Assembly (NCBI GenBank): GCA_004558035.1
Contig: SFEJ01000005.1
Coordinates: 1 to 64,000, forward strand
From: Opitutia bacterium
GTDB taxonomy: Bacteria; Verrucomicrobiota; Verrucomicrobiae; Opitutales; UBA953
Direction: 5' to 3'
DNA length: 64,000 nucleotides
The notes beneath the pieces are model-generated. The model worked only from the letters and a program-made list of their open reading frames with translations. It was not told the DNA's origin and did no database searches. A program made the translations under genes and the position numbers. This document shows, piece after piece, positions 34,348 through 44,017 of this stretch; within the stretch, counting starts at the first letter, position 1; each line of letters opens with the position of its first letter.

Positions 34348-35577
34348 TCAGCGGTCGCATTCGCCCTGGACGAAGTCGAGAGAGCCGAGGATCGCGGGAA
34401 TGTCCGTGACGAAGTTGCCGGGAACGAGCTTCGGCAAAATCGAAAGCGTGACGAACGACGGTCCGCGCACGTGCAGGCGGTAGGGATGGCCTTCGCCCTT
34501 CGAGTGGATGAAGAAGCCGAGCGCGCCCTTCGGGTTTTCCGCCTCGAAATAGGCTTCGCCCGCGGGAATCTGCGGCCCGTGCGTCGTGATCATGAAGTTC
34601 TGGATCAGATCCTCCATGCCGGTGAGCACGCGGTTTTTCGGAGGGAGGCAGATGTTCTTCGCGTCCTGCGCGAAGATCGGCCCGTCGGGAAGCGTCTTGC
34701 AGACCTGGCGCACGATGCGCACGGACTGGCGGATTTCCTCCGTCTTGAGCAGGTAGCGGTCGTAGCAGTCGCCGACGGTGCCGACGGGAACATCGAAGTC
34801 GTACTGTTCGTAGCCGCTGTAGGGGCGGTCCTTGCGGATGTCGGCGGGAACGCCCGCGCAGCGCAGATTCACGCCCGTGAGGCCCTGCTGCAGCGCGGCT
34901 TCTTTGGTGATGACGGCGATGTCCTTCGTGCGGTCGAGGAAGATCTTGTTGCGGGAGAGAAGGCCTTCCATCTCGTCCACGCCCTTGAGAATGCAGTCGC
35001 ACGCCTTTTCGACCTTTTCGAGCCAGCCTTCGGGAACGTCGCGCGTGACGCCGCCGATGCGCGTGTAGCTGTTCGTGAGGCGCTGCCCGGTGAGTTCTTC
35101 GAAAAGCGAGTAGATGCGTTCGCGCTCGGTGTAGGTCGTGAGGAAGACAGTGAGCGCGCCGGTGTCCATCGCGTAAACGCCAAGGCCGAGCAGGTGCGAG
35201 GAAATGCGGGAAAGCTCGCAGGTGAGCACGCGGAGCGCGGCGCAGCGCGCGGGAACTTCGAGCCCGGCGAGCTTTTCGACCGTGAGCGCGTAGGCGACGT
35301 TGTTGCAGATCGGCGCGAGGTAGTCGAGACGGTCCGTGAACGGCACGAACTGGTTGTAGGTCATGTTTTCCGCCAGCTTGTCGTCGCCGCGGTGCAGGTA
35401 GCCGACGACGGGCGTGCACTTGGTGACGATTTCGCCGTCCACTTCGAGCTGCAGGCGGAGCACGCCGTGCGTCGCCGGATGCGACGGGCCCATCGTGAGG
35501 TGCATCTTTTCGCAGGGCACGAGCTCGTCCTCGCGCGAAGCGGCGTCGGAATAATTGAAATCAAGGGTTTCAGCCAT
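34348..35577 (-). CDS. nuoD: NADH-quinone oxidoreductase subunit D
   Basis: This 409-residue 49-kDa-type complex I subunit forms part of the quinone site at the interface with NuoB. Motifs are MGPSHPATHGVLRLQLEVDGE near residue 30, GYLHRGDDKLAE and NTYxR-like NSYTRIGGVTRDV, with the C-terminal FVTDIPAILGSLDFVQGECDR. NuoC is immediately upstream (45 bases) and not fused to NuoD. The remaining nuo genes are not in the window. Confidence 0.95.
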   Translation of the reverse strand: MAETLDFNYSDAASREDELVPCEKMHLTMGPSHPATHGVLRLQLEVDGEIVTKCTPVVGYLHRGDDKLAENMTYNQFVPFTDRLDYLAPICNNVAYALTVEKLAGLEVPARCAALRVLTCELSRISSHLLGLGVYAMDTGALTVFLTTYTERERIYSLFEELTGQRLTNSYTRIGGVTRDVPEGWLEKVEKACDCILKGVDEMEGLLSRNKIFLDRTKDIAVITKEAALQQGLTGVNLRCAGVPADIRKDRPYSGYEQYDFDVPVGTVGDCYDRYLLKTEEIRQSVRIVRQVCKTLPDGPIFAQDAKNICLPPKNRVLTGMEDLIQNFMITTHGPQIPAGEAYFEAENPKGALGFFIHSKGEGHPYRLHVRGPSFVTLSILPKLVPGNFVTDIPAILGSLDFVQGECDR

Positions 35578-35622
35578 TTTGAAAAATCTCCGTGTTTGCG
35601 GTGTTTCGCGTACTCGCGCGGC

Positions 35623-36258
35623 TCATTCGGCGGCGGGCTTGCGGGCGCCTTCCCGCCATTCCTGGTCGAGGGCGCTCGGCTCGGTCTCGCGCATGGTCTT
35701 GCCGGAACAGGCGATGAACGGGCCGCCGTTCTGCGGCGCGGGCATGACCTTGACGCCGGTCTGCGCGACGGTGTCGGCGTCCGGGAACGGCACTTCGACG
35801 CCCGAGAGCGGGAAGTCCTTGCGCAGCGGGTGATACGGGTATTCGTCCCACATCATGATGCGGCGCATGTCGGGGTGCCCCGTGAAGTCGATGCCGAGCA
35901 GGTCGAACGCCTCGCGCTCGAGCCAGTTGCATCCGGCCCAGACGGAGCAGAGCGAGGGCACGGCGGGCTTGGCGTCGTCCGGCGCATAGACGTTCATGCG
36001 CACGTAAAGGTGCTTGTCGTAGTTGTACGCGTGCCAGATCGCGGAAAAGCGCGGCGACGCGTCCGTGCCCCAGTCGCAGCCTTCGCAGTCGCTGATCGCG
36101 GCGAAGCCTTCCTTGTCGCGGAGCGCGAGGGCGAATTCGAGCGCCTTGTCCGCGGGAACGTCGAACGACGCGTGGTCGGCCGAACCCGAACGGAGCGCGA
36201 CGTAGGGATACGTTTCGAGCAGGTGTTTCTGGAGTTCTAAATCTTTTTCGGAAAGCAT
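35623..36258 (-). CDS. nuoC: NADH-quinone oxidoreductase subunit C
   Basis: This 211-residue subunit of the complex I Q-module has the signature EREAFDLLGIDFTGHPDMRRIMMWDEYPYHPLRKDFPL near residue 130 (30-kDa subunit pattern). Length is normal for a NuoC that is not fused to NuoD. It lies between nuoB and nuoD in the minus-strand set. Confidence 0.93.
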   Translation of the reverse strand: MLSEKDLELQKHLLETYPYVALRSGSADHASFDVPADKALEFALALRDKEGFAAISDCEGCDWGTDASPRFSAIWHAYNYDKHLYVRMNVYAPDDAKPAVPSLCSVWAGCNWLEREAFDLLGIDFTGHPDMRRIMMWDEYPYHPLRKDFPLSGVEVPFPDADTVAQTGVKVMPAPQNGGPFIACSGKTMRETEPSALDQEWREGARKPAAE

Positions 36259-36304
36259 GAGCGAACTTTTTTTGAAAATTTTTTGTCGGCGTTCCCGCGC
36301 GGGT

Positions 36305-36841
36305 TCAGGAAAAATAGAGCGGCTTCACGGGGCGGTCGCGCTTGAGGAGCTTGAGGCCCGGTTCCTTGGCGATCATCTTCTGCAGCGCCATCAGCCCGTC
36401 GAACAGCGCCTCGGGGCGCGTCGGGCAGCCGGAAATGTACACGTCCACGGGCAGAATGCGGTCCACGCCCTGCAGCGTGGAATACGAGCGGAACATGCCG
36501 CCGGAGCTGGCGCAGGCGCCCATCGCGACGACCCACTTCGGCTCCGCCATCTGGTCGTAGATGCGGCGCACGGCCTGAGCCATCTTGTAGGTGACCGTTC
36601 CCGCGACGATCATGCAGTCCGCCTGGCGCGGCGAAAAGCGCGTGACTTCCATGCCGAAGCGCGAAATGTCGAAGCGCGAACAGCTCGCCGACATGAACTC
36701 GATCGCGCAGCACGCGAGGCCCATCGGCATCGGCCACACGGAGTGGGCGCGGATCCAGTCGATCGCGGCGTCGAGTTTGGTGACGACGACCCCGCCTTCG
36801 ATTTTGCTGTTGTAGGCGACTTCGGTATTTGCGGAACTCAT
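36305..36841 (-). CDS. nuoB: NADH-quinone oxidoreductase subunit B
   Basis: This 178-residue protein holds the N2 iron-sulfur cluster, next to the quinone site. Cluster ligands are visible in GLACCAIEFM (tandem Cys near residue 44), MGACASSGGMF (near 108) and SGCPTRPEAL (near 138). It is the first of nuoBCD. The usual preceding gene, nuoA, is missing upstream, where the efflux-operon terminator lies instead. Confidence 0.95.
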   Translation of the reverse strand: MSSANTEVAYNSKIEGGVVVTKLDAAIDWIRAHSVWPMPMGLACCAIEFMSASCSRFDISRFGMEVTRFSPRQADCMIVAGTVTYKMAQAVRRIYDQMAEPKWVVAMGACASSGGMFRSYSTLQGVDRILPVDVYISGCPTRPEALFDGLMALQKMIAKEPGLKLLKRDRPVKPLYFS

Positions 36842-36932
36842 TGGAAAATCAGAAAAAATTTGTATGCGGAAAGTCTAAAACATCCCCGCGTTCCCGCAAG
36901 GAAATTCACAGCCGCGCGGGAGCGAAGCGTGC

Positions 36933-36960
36933 AAAAAAAGCCCCGCTGGGAGGCGAGGCT
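36933..36960 (-). terminator. terminator of the efflux operon
   Basis: On the minus strand AGCCTCGC, loop CTCCCA, GCGGGGCT and then seven T. One G-T pair in the stem. It lies 29 bases after the OMF stop. Confidence 0.8.
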
Positions 36961-36988
36961 TCTGAAGCGCGCGCGGGGGCGCGGGACG

Positions 36989-38656
36989 TCACTCTTCTTC
37001 CTCGTCGTCGTAGAGGGAACGCGCCGCCATGATGTCGCAGGACGTCGGAATCAGCGGTTCGGACGCGAGGTCGTCCTCCTCTTCTGCGGGTTCTTCGACA
37101 GGCGCGGGAACGTCTTCGACGGCGTCCTGCGTCTCGGGCGCGGGGACTTCCGCGGGAACGGGCGCGGGCGCTTCGGCGAGCTGGGCGGGCGCGGCGTCCT
37201 CCGATTTCTCGGGCGCGGTCTTGGCGTCGGCGGGAACGGTGTTTTCGGACCAGCCGCCGCCGAGCGCCTTGTAGAGCGAAATCATCGAGGCGATTTTCGC
37301 GAAGCGCGTCTGCACGAGGCTCTGCTGCGCCGAGAACAGGTCGTTCTGCGCGAGGAGCACTTCGAGGTAGAGGCTCTTGCCGAGCTCGTAGTTCTTCGCG
37401 GTCAGCTCGTAGCGGCGTTCCCGCGCGGCGAGCATGGCTTCGTCCGCGGCGACGCGCTTGTCGATCGAATCCTGCACGACGAGCTGGTCGGCGACTTCGC
37501 GAAACGCGCTCTGAATCGCCTTTTCGTAGTTGGCGATTTCGATTTCCTTCTGCAGTTCGGCGACGTCGAGCTGAGCGCCGAGGCGACCGTTGAAGTAGTC
37601 GAAGATCGGCACGTTCACGCTCGGCACGAAGCTCCACGTGCGCGCTGCGCCGGTAAAGAGGTCGTCGAGCTCGGTCGAGGCGAGCCCCGCCGAACCCGTG
37701 AGCGAAATGCTCGGGAAGAACGCTGCGCGCGCGGCGCCGATGTTCGCGTTCGCGGCGCGAAGGGCGCGCTCGGCGGCGAGCACGTCCGGGCGCAGCACGA
37801 GCACCTGCGAGGGGATTCCGGCTTCGAGCGGCTTGAGCAGATTCGCGGACGCGAGCGGGAGCGCGGGCGCGCCGGGCTGCGGGAGCGCGGTTTCGCCCAC
37901 GAGGAGCGCGAGCGCGTTCACCGCCTGTTTCTGCGTTTCGCGGAGCTGTTCCGTCGCGGAGACGAGCGACTGGTACTGCGCCTCGGCGGTCGTGTAGTCC
38001 AGCTCCGTCGCGACGCCGGTTTCGAAGCGGTTCTTGATCTGGTCGCGATATTCCTTCGTCGTCGCGAGGGACTGTTCGGAAAGCGCGAGGCGTTCGTTCG
38101 CGAGCTCGAGCGTGTAATACTGCATCGCAATCTGCGCGACGAGCGAAATGCGCGCGGCGCGTTCGTTTTCCGCCGCCTGCAGGAAGCGCTCGAACGCCTG
38201 ATCGGTGAGCGAGCGCACGCGGCCCCACAGATCGACTTCGTAGGAGGCGGCGACGCCCAGCGAGAACTGGTTCGTCGTCATCGCCCTGCCGGAGAGCGAA
38301 AGGTATTCGTTCGTGCGGGAACGCGAGAAGGCGGCGCTGCCGGCGACGTTCGGGAGCAGATCCGCCCACTGAATGTCGTATTGCGCGCGCACCTGCTCGA
38401 CGGACAGAATCGCGACGCGCAGGTCGCGGTTCTTTTCCAGACCGGACTTGATGAGCGCCTTCAGGCGTTCGTCGGCGAAGAATTCCGTCCAGCCGAGGCG
38501 CGTGACCGCGGTCTCGTCGGGCGTCGTCGCGGCGATTCCCGCGTAGGTTTCGGCGACGACGTCGCGCACGTCGGGGCGCTCGTATTCGGGCGCCATCGTG
38601 CACGCGGCCGCGGCGAACGCGAGAAACGGAAGAAGGGAAAGCGTTTGGATTTTCAT
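36989..38656 (-). CDS. RND efflux outer-membrane channel lipoprotein (NodT/OprM type)
   Basis: This 555-residue protein has a lipoprotein signal AAAAC (Cys about 19) followed by APEYERPD, the OMF start. Two OMF repeats form the trimeric alpha-barrel that carries drugs from the periplasm out of the cell. Each has a typical YDIQWADLLP / YNxF-like region, with SYEVDLWGRVRSL in the first half. After the OMF domain comes an unusual 70-residue Pro/Glu/Ala-rich tail ending acidic (DDEEEE). It is third in the operon after the adaptor and pump genes. Confidence 0.9.
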   Translation of the reverse strand: MKIQTLSLLPFLAFAAAACTMAPEYERPDVRDVVAETYAGIAATTPDETAVTRLGWTEFFADERLKALIKSGLEKNRDLRVAILSVEQVRAQYDIQWADLLPNVAGSAAFSRSRTNEYLSLSGRAMTTNQFSLGVAASYEVDLWGRVRSLTDQAFERFLQAAENERAARISLVAQIAMQYYTLELANERLALSEQSLATTKEYRDQIKNRFETGVATELDYTTAEAQYQSLVSATEQLRETQKQAVNALALLVGETALPQPGAPALPLASANLLKPLEAGIPSQVLVLRPDVLAAERALRAANANIGAARAAFFPSISLTGSAGLASTELDDLFTGAARTWSFVPSVNVPIFDYFNGRLGAQLDVAELQKEIEIANYEKAIQSAFREVADQLVVQDSIDKRVAADEAMLAARERRYELTAKNYELGKSLYLEVLLAQNDLFSAQQSLVQTRFAKIASMISLYKALGGGWSENTVPADAKTAPEKSEDAAPAQLAEAPAPVPAEVPAPETQDAVEDVPAPVEEPAEEEDDLASEPLIPTSCDIMAARSLYDDEEEE

Positions 38657-38675
38657 TGATGAAACTTTTTTTCGA

Positions 38676-38792
38676 TTTTTTAACCGCGAACGTTCACGAA
38701 CGAGCACAAACGGAAACGCGGGAACGCGGTCCCGGAGCCTCCGAAAAAAATTCGCGTGAGTTCGTGTTCATTCGCGGTTTCTTTTTGACTTC
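38676..38792. repeat. ACGAACACG-type inverted repeat
   Basis: AACCGCGAACGTTCACGAACG on the left pairs with GAGTTCGTGTTCATTCGCGGTT on the right with about 60 bases between. This is the same family as 14586-14692. It sits between the pump and channel genes of one operon. Confidence 0.7.
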
Positions 38793-38798
38793 GCCGCC

Positions 38799-41700
38799 TC
38801 AGTGGACGACGACCGCGTTCGGCTTGCGTTCCGTCGCGCGGAAGACCTTGCGGACAACGACGTAGAAGCACGGAATGAGGAAGACGCCGAGAATAGTCGC
38901 CGCCAACATCCCGCCGATGACGCCCGTGCCGATCGAGTTCTGCGCCGCAGAGGACGCGCCCGACGCGCGCGCCAGCGGCACCACGCCGAGAATGAACGCG
39001 AACGACGTCATCAGAATCGGGCGCAGTCGCATCTGCACCGCCTGCAGCGTCGCGTCGTAAAGGTTGCGTCCCTGCTCCTGCAGCTCCTTCGCGAACTCGA
39101 TGATCAGAATCGAGTTTTTCGTCGAAAGACCGATGATGACGAGGAAGCCGACCTTGAAGTAAACGTCGTTGTAGAGCCCGGCGAGCATCGTCGCGCACAC
39201 GCTCCCGAAGATGCCCACGGGAACGATGAGAATGACGGCGAACGGAATCGACCAGCTTTCATACAGCGCCGCGAGGCAGAGGAAGACGATGATGAGCGAG
39301 AGCGCGTACAGCGCCGGCGCCTGCGAGCCCGAGATGCGTTCTTCGAGCGACTGGCCCGTCCACTCGCCGCCGATGCCGGTGATGCCGACCGAGGGCAGGT
39401 GCTTCATCACGATGTCGTCGAACTCCGCCATCGCTTCGCCGGAAGAGCGGCCCGGCTTCGGCTGGCCGACGATGTTCATCGACGGGAAGCCGTTGTAGCG
39501 CGTGAGCGCCGGCGAACCCTGAATCCACTCGAACGTGACGAGTTCCGAGAGCGGCATCATCTCGCCCGTTCCCGTGCGCACGTACATGTTGCCGAGCGCT
39601 TCGGGAGAAGTGCGGTCCTTCGCGTCGAGCTGCACGATCACGCGCTGCACGCGGGAACCCTGAACGAAGTTGTTCACGTAGGACGACGCGAACGCGACCT
39701 GAATCACGTTGTAGAGCTCGCCGAGATTCACGCCGTGCACCTGCGCCTTTTCCTTGTCCACGTCGAGGCGGAGCATCGGGCCGTCGTTCAGACCCTGAAG
39801 GCGGACGCCCGTCATCGCCGTTTCCGGCTTGTTGGACTCCTTGACGACCTCGTTGAGCGCCTTGACGAGCGCCTCGTGCCCGACGCCGCCGCGGTCCTGC
39901 AGCTGGTATTCGAAGCCCGTGGCGTTGCCGAGTTCCATGATCGGCGGCAGATTGAACGAAACGACCATGCCGTCCGGGTGGTGAGCGAAATGCCCGGTGA
40001 TGCGACCCGCGAGCGCTTCCGCGGAGCTGTTCGGGTCCTTGCGCTTGCTCCAGTCCTGGAGCTTCATGAACGCGAGGCCGACGTTCGTGCCGCTGCCGTT
40101 GAACGAAAAGCCCTGCACGATCATCATCTTTTCGATTTCGGGCTGCGCGAGCGCGTAGGCCTCGTATTCGTCGAAAAGTTCGAGCGTGCGTTCCTGCGAC
40201 GCCGTCTGCGGGAGCTGAATCAGCGCGACGATCTGCCCCTGGTCCTCGTCCGGAAGGAACGCGGTCGGCAGGCGCAGATAAAGCCAGCCGAAGCCCGCGC
40301 CGATCGCGAGGAACGAGACGATGCCGATCGCGCTGTGCCGGATCAGGCGTCCGACGACGCCCTTGTAGCCGTTCGTCATCTTTTCGAAGCCGCGGTTGAA
40401 GAGGCCCGCGAAGCCGCGCTTCTTGCCGTTCGGATTGTGCTTGAGCATCGTCGCGCACAGCGCCGGCGTGAGCGTCATCGCGAGGAACAGCGAGAACACC
40501 ATCGACGCGATCAGCGTCAGCGAGAACTGCCGGTAAATGACGCCGACGGAGCCGGAGAAGAACGCCATCGGAATGAACACCGCCGTGAGCACGAGCGTGA
40601 TTCCGACGAGCGCGCCGGAAATCTGCCCCATCGCCTTGCGCGTCGCGTCGCGCGGGGAAAGCCCCTCCTCCGTCATGATGCGCTCGACGTTTTCGATGAC
40701 GACGATCGCGTCGTCCACGAGAATGCCGATCGCGAGCACCATGCCGAACATCGTCAGCACGTTGATCGAGAAGCCCATCGCGAACAGCGCGGCGCAGGTG
40801 CCGAGCAGCGCGATCGGGACGACGATCGTCGGAATGAACGTCGCGCGCAGATTCTGCAGAAACACGAGCATGACGACGAACACGAGCACGATCGCCTCGA
40901 CGAGCGTCTTGATGACTTCGTGAATCGACACGCGCACGAACAGCGTCGTGTCCATCGGGAAATCGTAGGTGAGGCTTTCCGGGAAGTAGGCGGAAAGCTC
41001 TTCGAGCTTGTTCTTCACGGCGTCGGCGACTTCAAGCGCGTTCGCGCCCGTCGCGAGATTGCACGCGAGACCCATGCAGACCTTGCCGTTGTAGCGCGTC
41101 TCGAACATGTAGCTCTGTTCGCCGATTTCGACGCGCGCGACGTCGCGCAGATACACGCGGGAGCCGTCCTCGCCCGCGCGCAGGAGAATGTCGCCGAACT
41201 CGGTCGGCGTCTCCAGCGTTCCCGGGCCCTGGATCGTGATGCTCAGACGCGAGCCGGGAACGGCGGGGTCGCCGTTGACCGCACCCGCCGGCACCTGCAC
41301 GTTCTGCGCCTGGAGCGCCGAGACAACGTCCGTCGCCGTCAGGTTGTAGGAAGTGAGCTTTTCGGCGTCGAGCCAGATGTACATCGCGTTTTCCGAGCCG
41401 AAGAAATCGACGGAGCCGATGCCGTTCACGCGCTGGATCTGGTCGAGAATGTTCGACGCGATGTAGTTGCCGATTTCGGCCTTCGGAATCGAATTGTCCT
41501 TCGAATAGATCGAAATGATGAGGAACATGTTTCGCGCCGCCTTCTCCACCGTCACGCCCGTGCGCTGAACGACGGACGGGAGCTGCGACGTGGCGAGCGA
41601 AACCTTGTTCTGCACCTGCACCTGCGCCGTGTCGTCGTTCGTGCCCGGATTGAAATAGACCGTGATTTCGGAATTGCCGGTCGAGTCCGACGAGGACGTC

Positions 41701-41933
41701 ATGTAAAGCAGGTTGTCGATGCCGTTGAGCTGCTGCTCGATGACGGCGGTGACCGTCTTCTGCGTCGTTTCCGCGGACGCGCCCGCGTAGTTGGACTGCA
41801 CGGCGATGGACGGCGGCGCGATCGTCGGATACTGCGCGATCGGCAGGAATTTGATGGAAATCACCCCGAAGAGGATGATCATCAGCGAAAGCACCCATGC
41901 GAAGACGGGGCGGTCGATGAAGAATTTTGCCAT
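38799..41933 (-). CDS. RND efflux pump permease (AcrB/MexB type)
   Basis: This 1044-residue protein is full-length HAE1-type RND. It begins MAKFFIDRPVFAWVLSLMI and has the proton-relay aspartates in ILVDDAIVVIENVERIM near residue 400. Two symmetric halves of six membrane helices and two large periplasmic loops are visible, with GFLVIIGLSTKNSILIIEFAKE in the second half. It exports drugs or other hydrophobic compounds using the proton gradient. The substrate is unknown. It lies between MFP and OMF genes. Confidence 0.96.
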   Translation of the reverse strand: MAKFFIDRPVFAWVLSLMIILFGVISIKFLPIAQYPTIAPPSIAVQSNYAGASAETTQKTVTAVIEQQLNGIDNLLYMTSSSDSTGNSEITVYFNPGTNDDTAQVQVQNKVSLATSQLPSVVQRTGVTVEKAARNMFLIISIYSKDNSIPKAEIGNYIASNILDQIQRVNGIGSVDFFGSENAMYIWLDAEKLTSYNLTATDVVSALQAQNVQVPAGAVNGDPAVPGSRLSITIQGPGTLETPTEFGDILLRAGEDGSRVYLRDVARVEIGEQSYMFETRYNGKVCMGLACNLATGANALEVADAVKNKLEELSAYFPESLTYDFPMDTTLFVRVSIHEVIKTLVEAIVLVFVVMLVFLQNLRATFIPTIVVPIALLGTCAALFAMGFSINVLTMFGMVLAIGILVDDAIVVIENVERIMTEEGLSPRDATRKAMGQISGALVGITLVLTAVFIPMAFFSGSVGVIYRQFSLTLIASMVFSLFLAMTLTPALCATMLKHNPNGKKRGFAGLFNRGFEKMTNGYKGVVGRLIRHSAIGIVSFLAIGAGFGWLYLRLPTAFLPDEDQGQIVALIQLPQTASQERTLELFDEYEAYALAQPEIEKMMIVQGFSFNGSGTNVGLAFMKLQDWSKRKDPNSSAEALAGRITGHFAHHPDGMVVSFNLPPIMELGNATGFEYQLQDRGGVGHEALVKALNEVVKESNKPETAMTGVRLQGLNDGPMLRLDVDKEKAQVHGVNLGELYNVIQVAFASSYVNNFVQGSRVQRVIVQLDAKDRTSPEALGNMYVRTGTGEMMPLSELVTFEWIQGSPALTRYNGFPSMNIVGQPKPGRSSGEAMAEFDDIVMKHLPSVGITGIGGEWTGQSLEERISGSQAPALYALSLIIVFLCLAALYESWSIPFAVILIVPVGIFGSVCATMLAGLYNDVYFKVGFLVIIGLSTKNSILIIEFAKELQEQGRNLYDATLQAVQMRLRPILMTSFAFILGVVPLARASGASSAAQNSIGTGVIGGMLAATILGVFLIPCFYVVVRKVFRATERKPNAVVVH

Positions 41934-41988
41934 GGTGAGATGCCTTTAAGAAATTTTGCGTTCCCGCGAGTTTTTCTGCGGGGAAAAA

Positions 41989-43239
41989 TCACTCCGCCTG
42001 CTTCGCGGCGGGCGCGGGAGCGGCCTCGGCGGGCGTTTCCGCGGGAGCGGCTTCTTCCTTCGCCTTCGGAGCCACGGCCTTGACGGCCGTCGCGCCGCGC
42101 GAATACGCGAGCCCGATCGCCATCAGCCCGTCGGCGGCGTAGCGCTCGCCCGGCTTCAGCCCGCTCTTCACGAGCCATTTGCCGTTTTCCATCTTGTCGA
42201 TCACGATCGGGCGGGGACGCACGATGTCGCCTTCGCCGACGACGAAGATCGACGCCTTGCCCGCCGTGCCGAGCGAGACGGCCTCCTGCGGGACGAGAAT
42301 CGCCGCCTTGTCCGTGCCTTCGGAGAGCACCGCGCGCGCGAACATGCCCGGGAGCAGCAGGTTGTCCGGGTTCGGGAACTCGGCGCGCAGCTTGTACATG
42401 CCCGTCGCCTTGTCCACCGTGACTTCGGAGAACTTCAGCTTGCCCGTGTGCGCGTATTCCGTGCCGTCTTCGAGAATGAGCTTCACCGCGACCGCGTCGT
42501 CGCCGATCTTCTCGACCGTTCCCGCGGCGACCGCGCGGCGGAGTTCGAGCAGGCTCGTCGCCGAGCGCGTGAAGTCGAAATTGATCGGATCCATCTGCTG
42601 AATGACCGCCATCTTCGTGAGCGTCGCCCCGGAGACGATGCCGCCTTCCGTCACGAGCGCCGCGCCGATGATGCCCGAAATCGGCGCCGTCACCGACGCG
42701 TAGCCGAGATTGATCTCCGCCGTCTTGAGCTGCGCCTGCGCCGCGAGCACCGCCGCCTTGGCGGAATCGACCGCGATGCGCGAATCGTCATATTCCTGAC
42801 GGCTGACGCCGCCCGTCTTCACGAGCTCGGAATAGCGGCCGAAGATGATTTCCGCGCTCTCGAGCTGCGCGCGCGTTCCCGCGAGCTGCGCCGCCGCCGC
42901 GTCGCGCGCGGCGATCATCGGCTCCGGATCGATGAGGAAAAGCTCCTGTCCTTTTTCGACTTTCGCGCCTTCCTCGAACTTGCGTTCGAGCAGCACGCCC
43001 GTCACGCGCGCGGAAACATCCGCGAGGCGCACGGCGTCCACGCGGCCCGGCAGCTCCTGCACGATGTCGCGCGACTGGTAGGCGACGGTCTCGACCGTCA
43101 GCGGAACCTCCGTCGGTCCCTGCGGCGCGGCCTGCGCGGCCGCCTGTTTTTCTTCGCCGCAGCCCGTGAAGGCGAGCGTTCCCGCGAGCGCCGTCAGCGC
43201 GCCGAGAAAGAAGGATTTCTTAACGTTTTTTTTCATCAT
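41989..43239 (-). CDS. RND efflux periplasmic adaptor (AcrA type)
   Basis: This 416-residue protein has a signal peptide with lipobox TGC at about residue 27, then ARVTGVLLERKFEEGAKVEKGQELFLIDP, a lipoyl/barrel-sandwich hairpin typical of MFP proteins. A coiled-coil hairpin (AAQLAGTRAQLESAEIIFGRYSEL) and beta-barrel domains follow. The C-terminus is Ala/Pro/Glu-rich. It bridges the inner-membrane pump and outer-membrane channel. It is 48 bases after tetR and 55 bases before the pump gene. Confidence 0.93.
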   Translation of the reverse strand: MMKKNVKKSFFLGALTALAGTLAFTGCGEEKQAAAQAAPQGPTEVPLTVETVAYQSRDIVQELPGRVDAVRLADVSARVTGVLLERKFEEGAKVEKGQELFLIDPEPMIAARDAAAAQLAGTRAQLESAEIIFGRYSELVKTGGVSRQEYDDSRIAVDSAKAAVLAAQAQLKTAEINLGYASVTAPISGIIGAALVTEGGIVSGATLTKMAVIQQMDPINFDFTRSATSLLELRRAVAAGTVEKIGDDAVAVKLILEDGTEYAHTGKLKFSEVTVDKATGMYKLRAEFPNPDNLLLPGMFARAVLSEGTDKAAILVPQEAVSLGTAGKASIFVVGEGDIVRPRPIVIDKMENGKWLVKSGLKPGERYAADGLMAIGLAYSRGATAVKAVAPKAKEEAAPAETPAEAAPAPAAKQAE

Positions 43240-43287
43240 AAATCGAAGGTGATTCGGATTTTTTCTTTTTGTCTGTTCAAAAATTTT

Positions 43288-43950
43288 TCAGCGGGAACGC
43301 GCCTCGGGACGCTTCTTCAGTGAAAGCGTCGCCGGCGCGAGAAAAAGCGGCTCGGCGAACGTCATCAGCATTTCGAGGAAGGTCTCGATCGGCACCGTCT
43401 TGGGATAGCGGTGTTCCTTGAGCGGGCCCACGGTGCGCCAGCCGTAGAGCATCACGTCGAGACTCTCCATGCGGAAGCGCAGTTCGAGCTCGGAAAGATG
43501 CGGAAGCGTGCGCGCGAACTCGTCGAGAAACATCCGCTGCAGCGGCTCCATCTTGTTCTCGAGCGTCGCGAAGATTTTTTTCTCGGTCTCGCCGCGATGG
43601 ACGAAAAGCAGCGTGAAGAGCTGGTGCGCGGTGTCGGAAAGGCAGCGCGCGCGCGGGAGCACCATCGCGTCGAGCAGGCGGCGGAGCGGAATCGGCGCCG
43701 TTCCCGCGGCCTCGCGCGCGGCCGCGAGCAGCCCGCGCATCTCCTCCATGACCGGCAGCAGATAGCGGTCGAGCACCGAATGAAGCAGGCTTTCCTTGTC
43801 CTTGAAATAGTAATACGCGACGGAGAGATTGACCTTCGCCGACGCGGTGATCCCGCGCATCGACGCGCCGTCGAACCCCTGCTCCGCGAACAGTTTCTCC
43901 GCCGCCGTCAAGATGCGTTCCCGCGTGTTGTTTTCGTCCTTCCGCCTCAT
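43288..43950 (-). CDS. TetR-family transcriptional regulator
   Basis: In this 220-residue protein the helix-turn-helix (about residues 20-55: AEQGFDGASMRGITASAKVNLSVAYYYFKDKESLL) is typical of TetR/AcrR. The ligand-binding C-terminal domain is about 150 residues. It is the first gene of the efflux operon and a palindromic site lies just before its start, so it most likely represses its own operon until an inducer binds. The ligand is unknown. Confidence 0.92.
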   Translation of the reverse strand: MRRKDENNTRERILTAAEKLFAEQGFDGASMRGITASAKVNLSVAYYYFKDKESLLHSVLDRYLLPVMEEMRGLLAAAREAAGTAPIPLRRLLDAMVLPRARCLSDTAHQLFTLLFVHRGETEKKIFATLENKMEPLQRMFLDEFARTLPHLSELELRFRMESLDVMLYGWRTVGPLKEHRYPKTVPIETFLEMLMTFAEPLFLAPATLSLKKRPEARSR

Positions 43951-43956
43951 CGTTTT

Positions 43957-43975
43957 ATTGAACGAACGTTCTAGA
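43957..43975. promoter_or_regulatory. TetR-type operator upstream of the efflux operon
   Basis: GAACG-AA-CGTTC (43960-43971), extended by flanking T and A, is a perfect inverted repeat 10 bases upstream of the tetR start, in the usual size range of TetR operators. Binding would block the operon promoter. Confidence 0.55.
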
Positions 43976-44017
43976 CGCTTCGCTCTTTCGCGTCAATGCA
44001 TGAATTTTCCCGAAGCG

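Noticed and set aside
38802..42083. 1093-residue plus-strand frame opposite the RND pump gene
   Set aside because: Antisense shadow; the RND pump on the minus strand shows family motifs along its full length.
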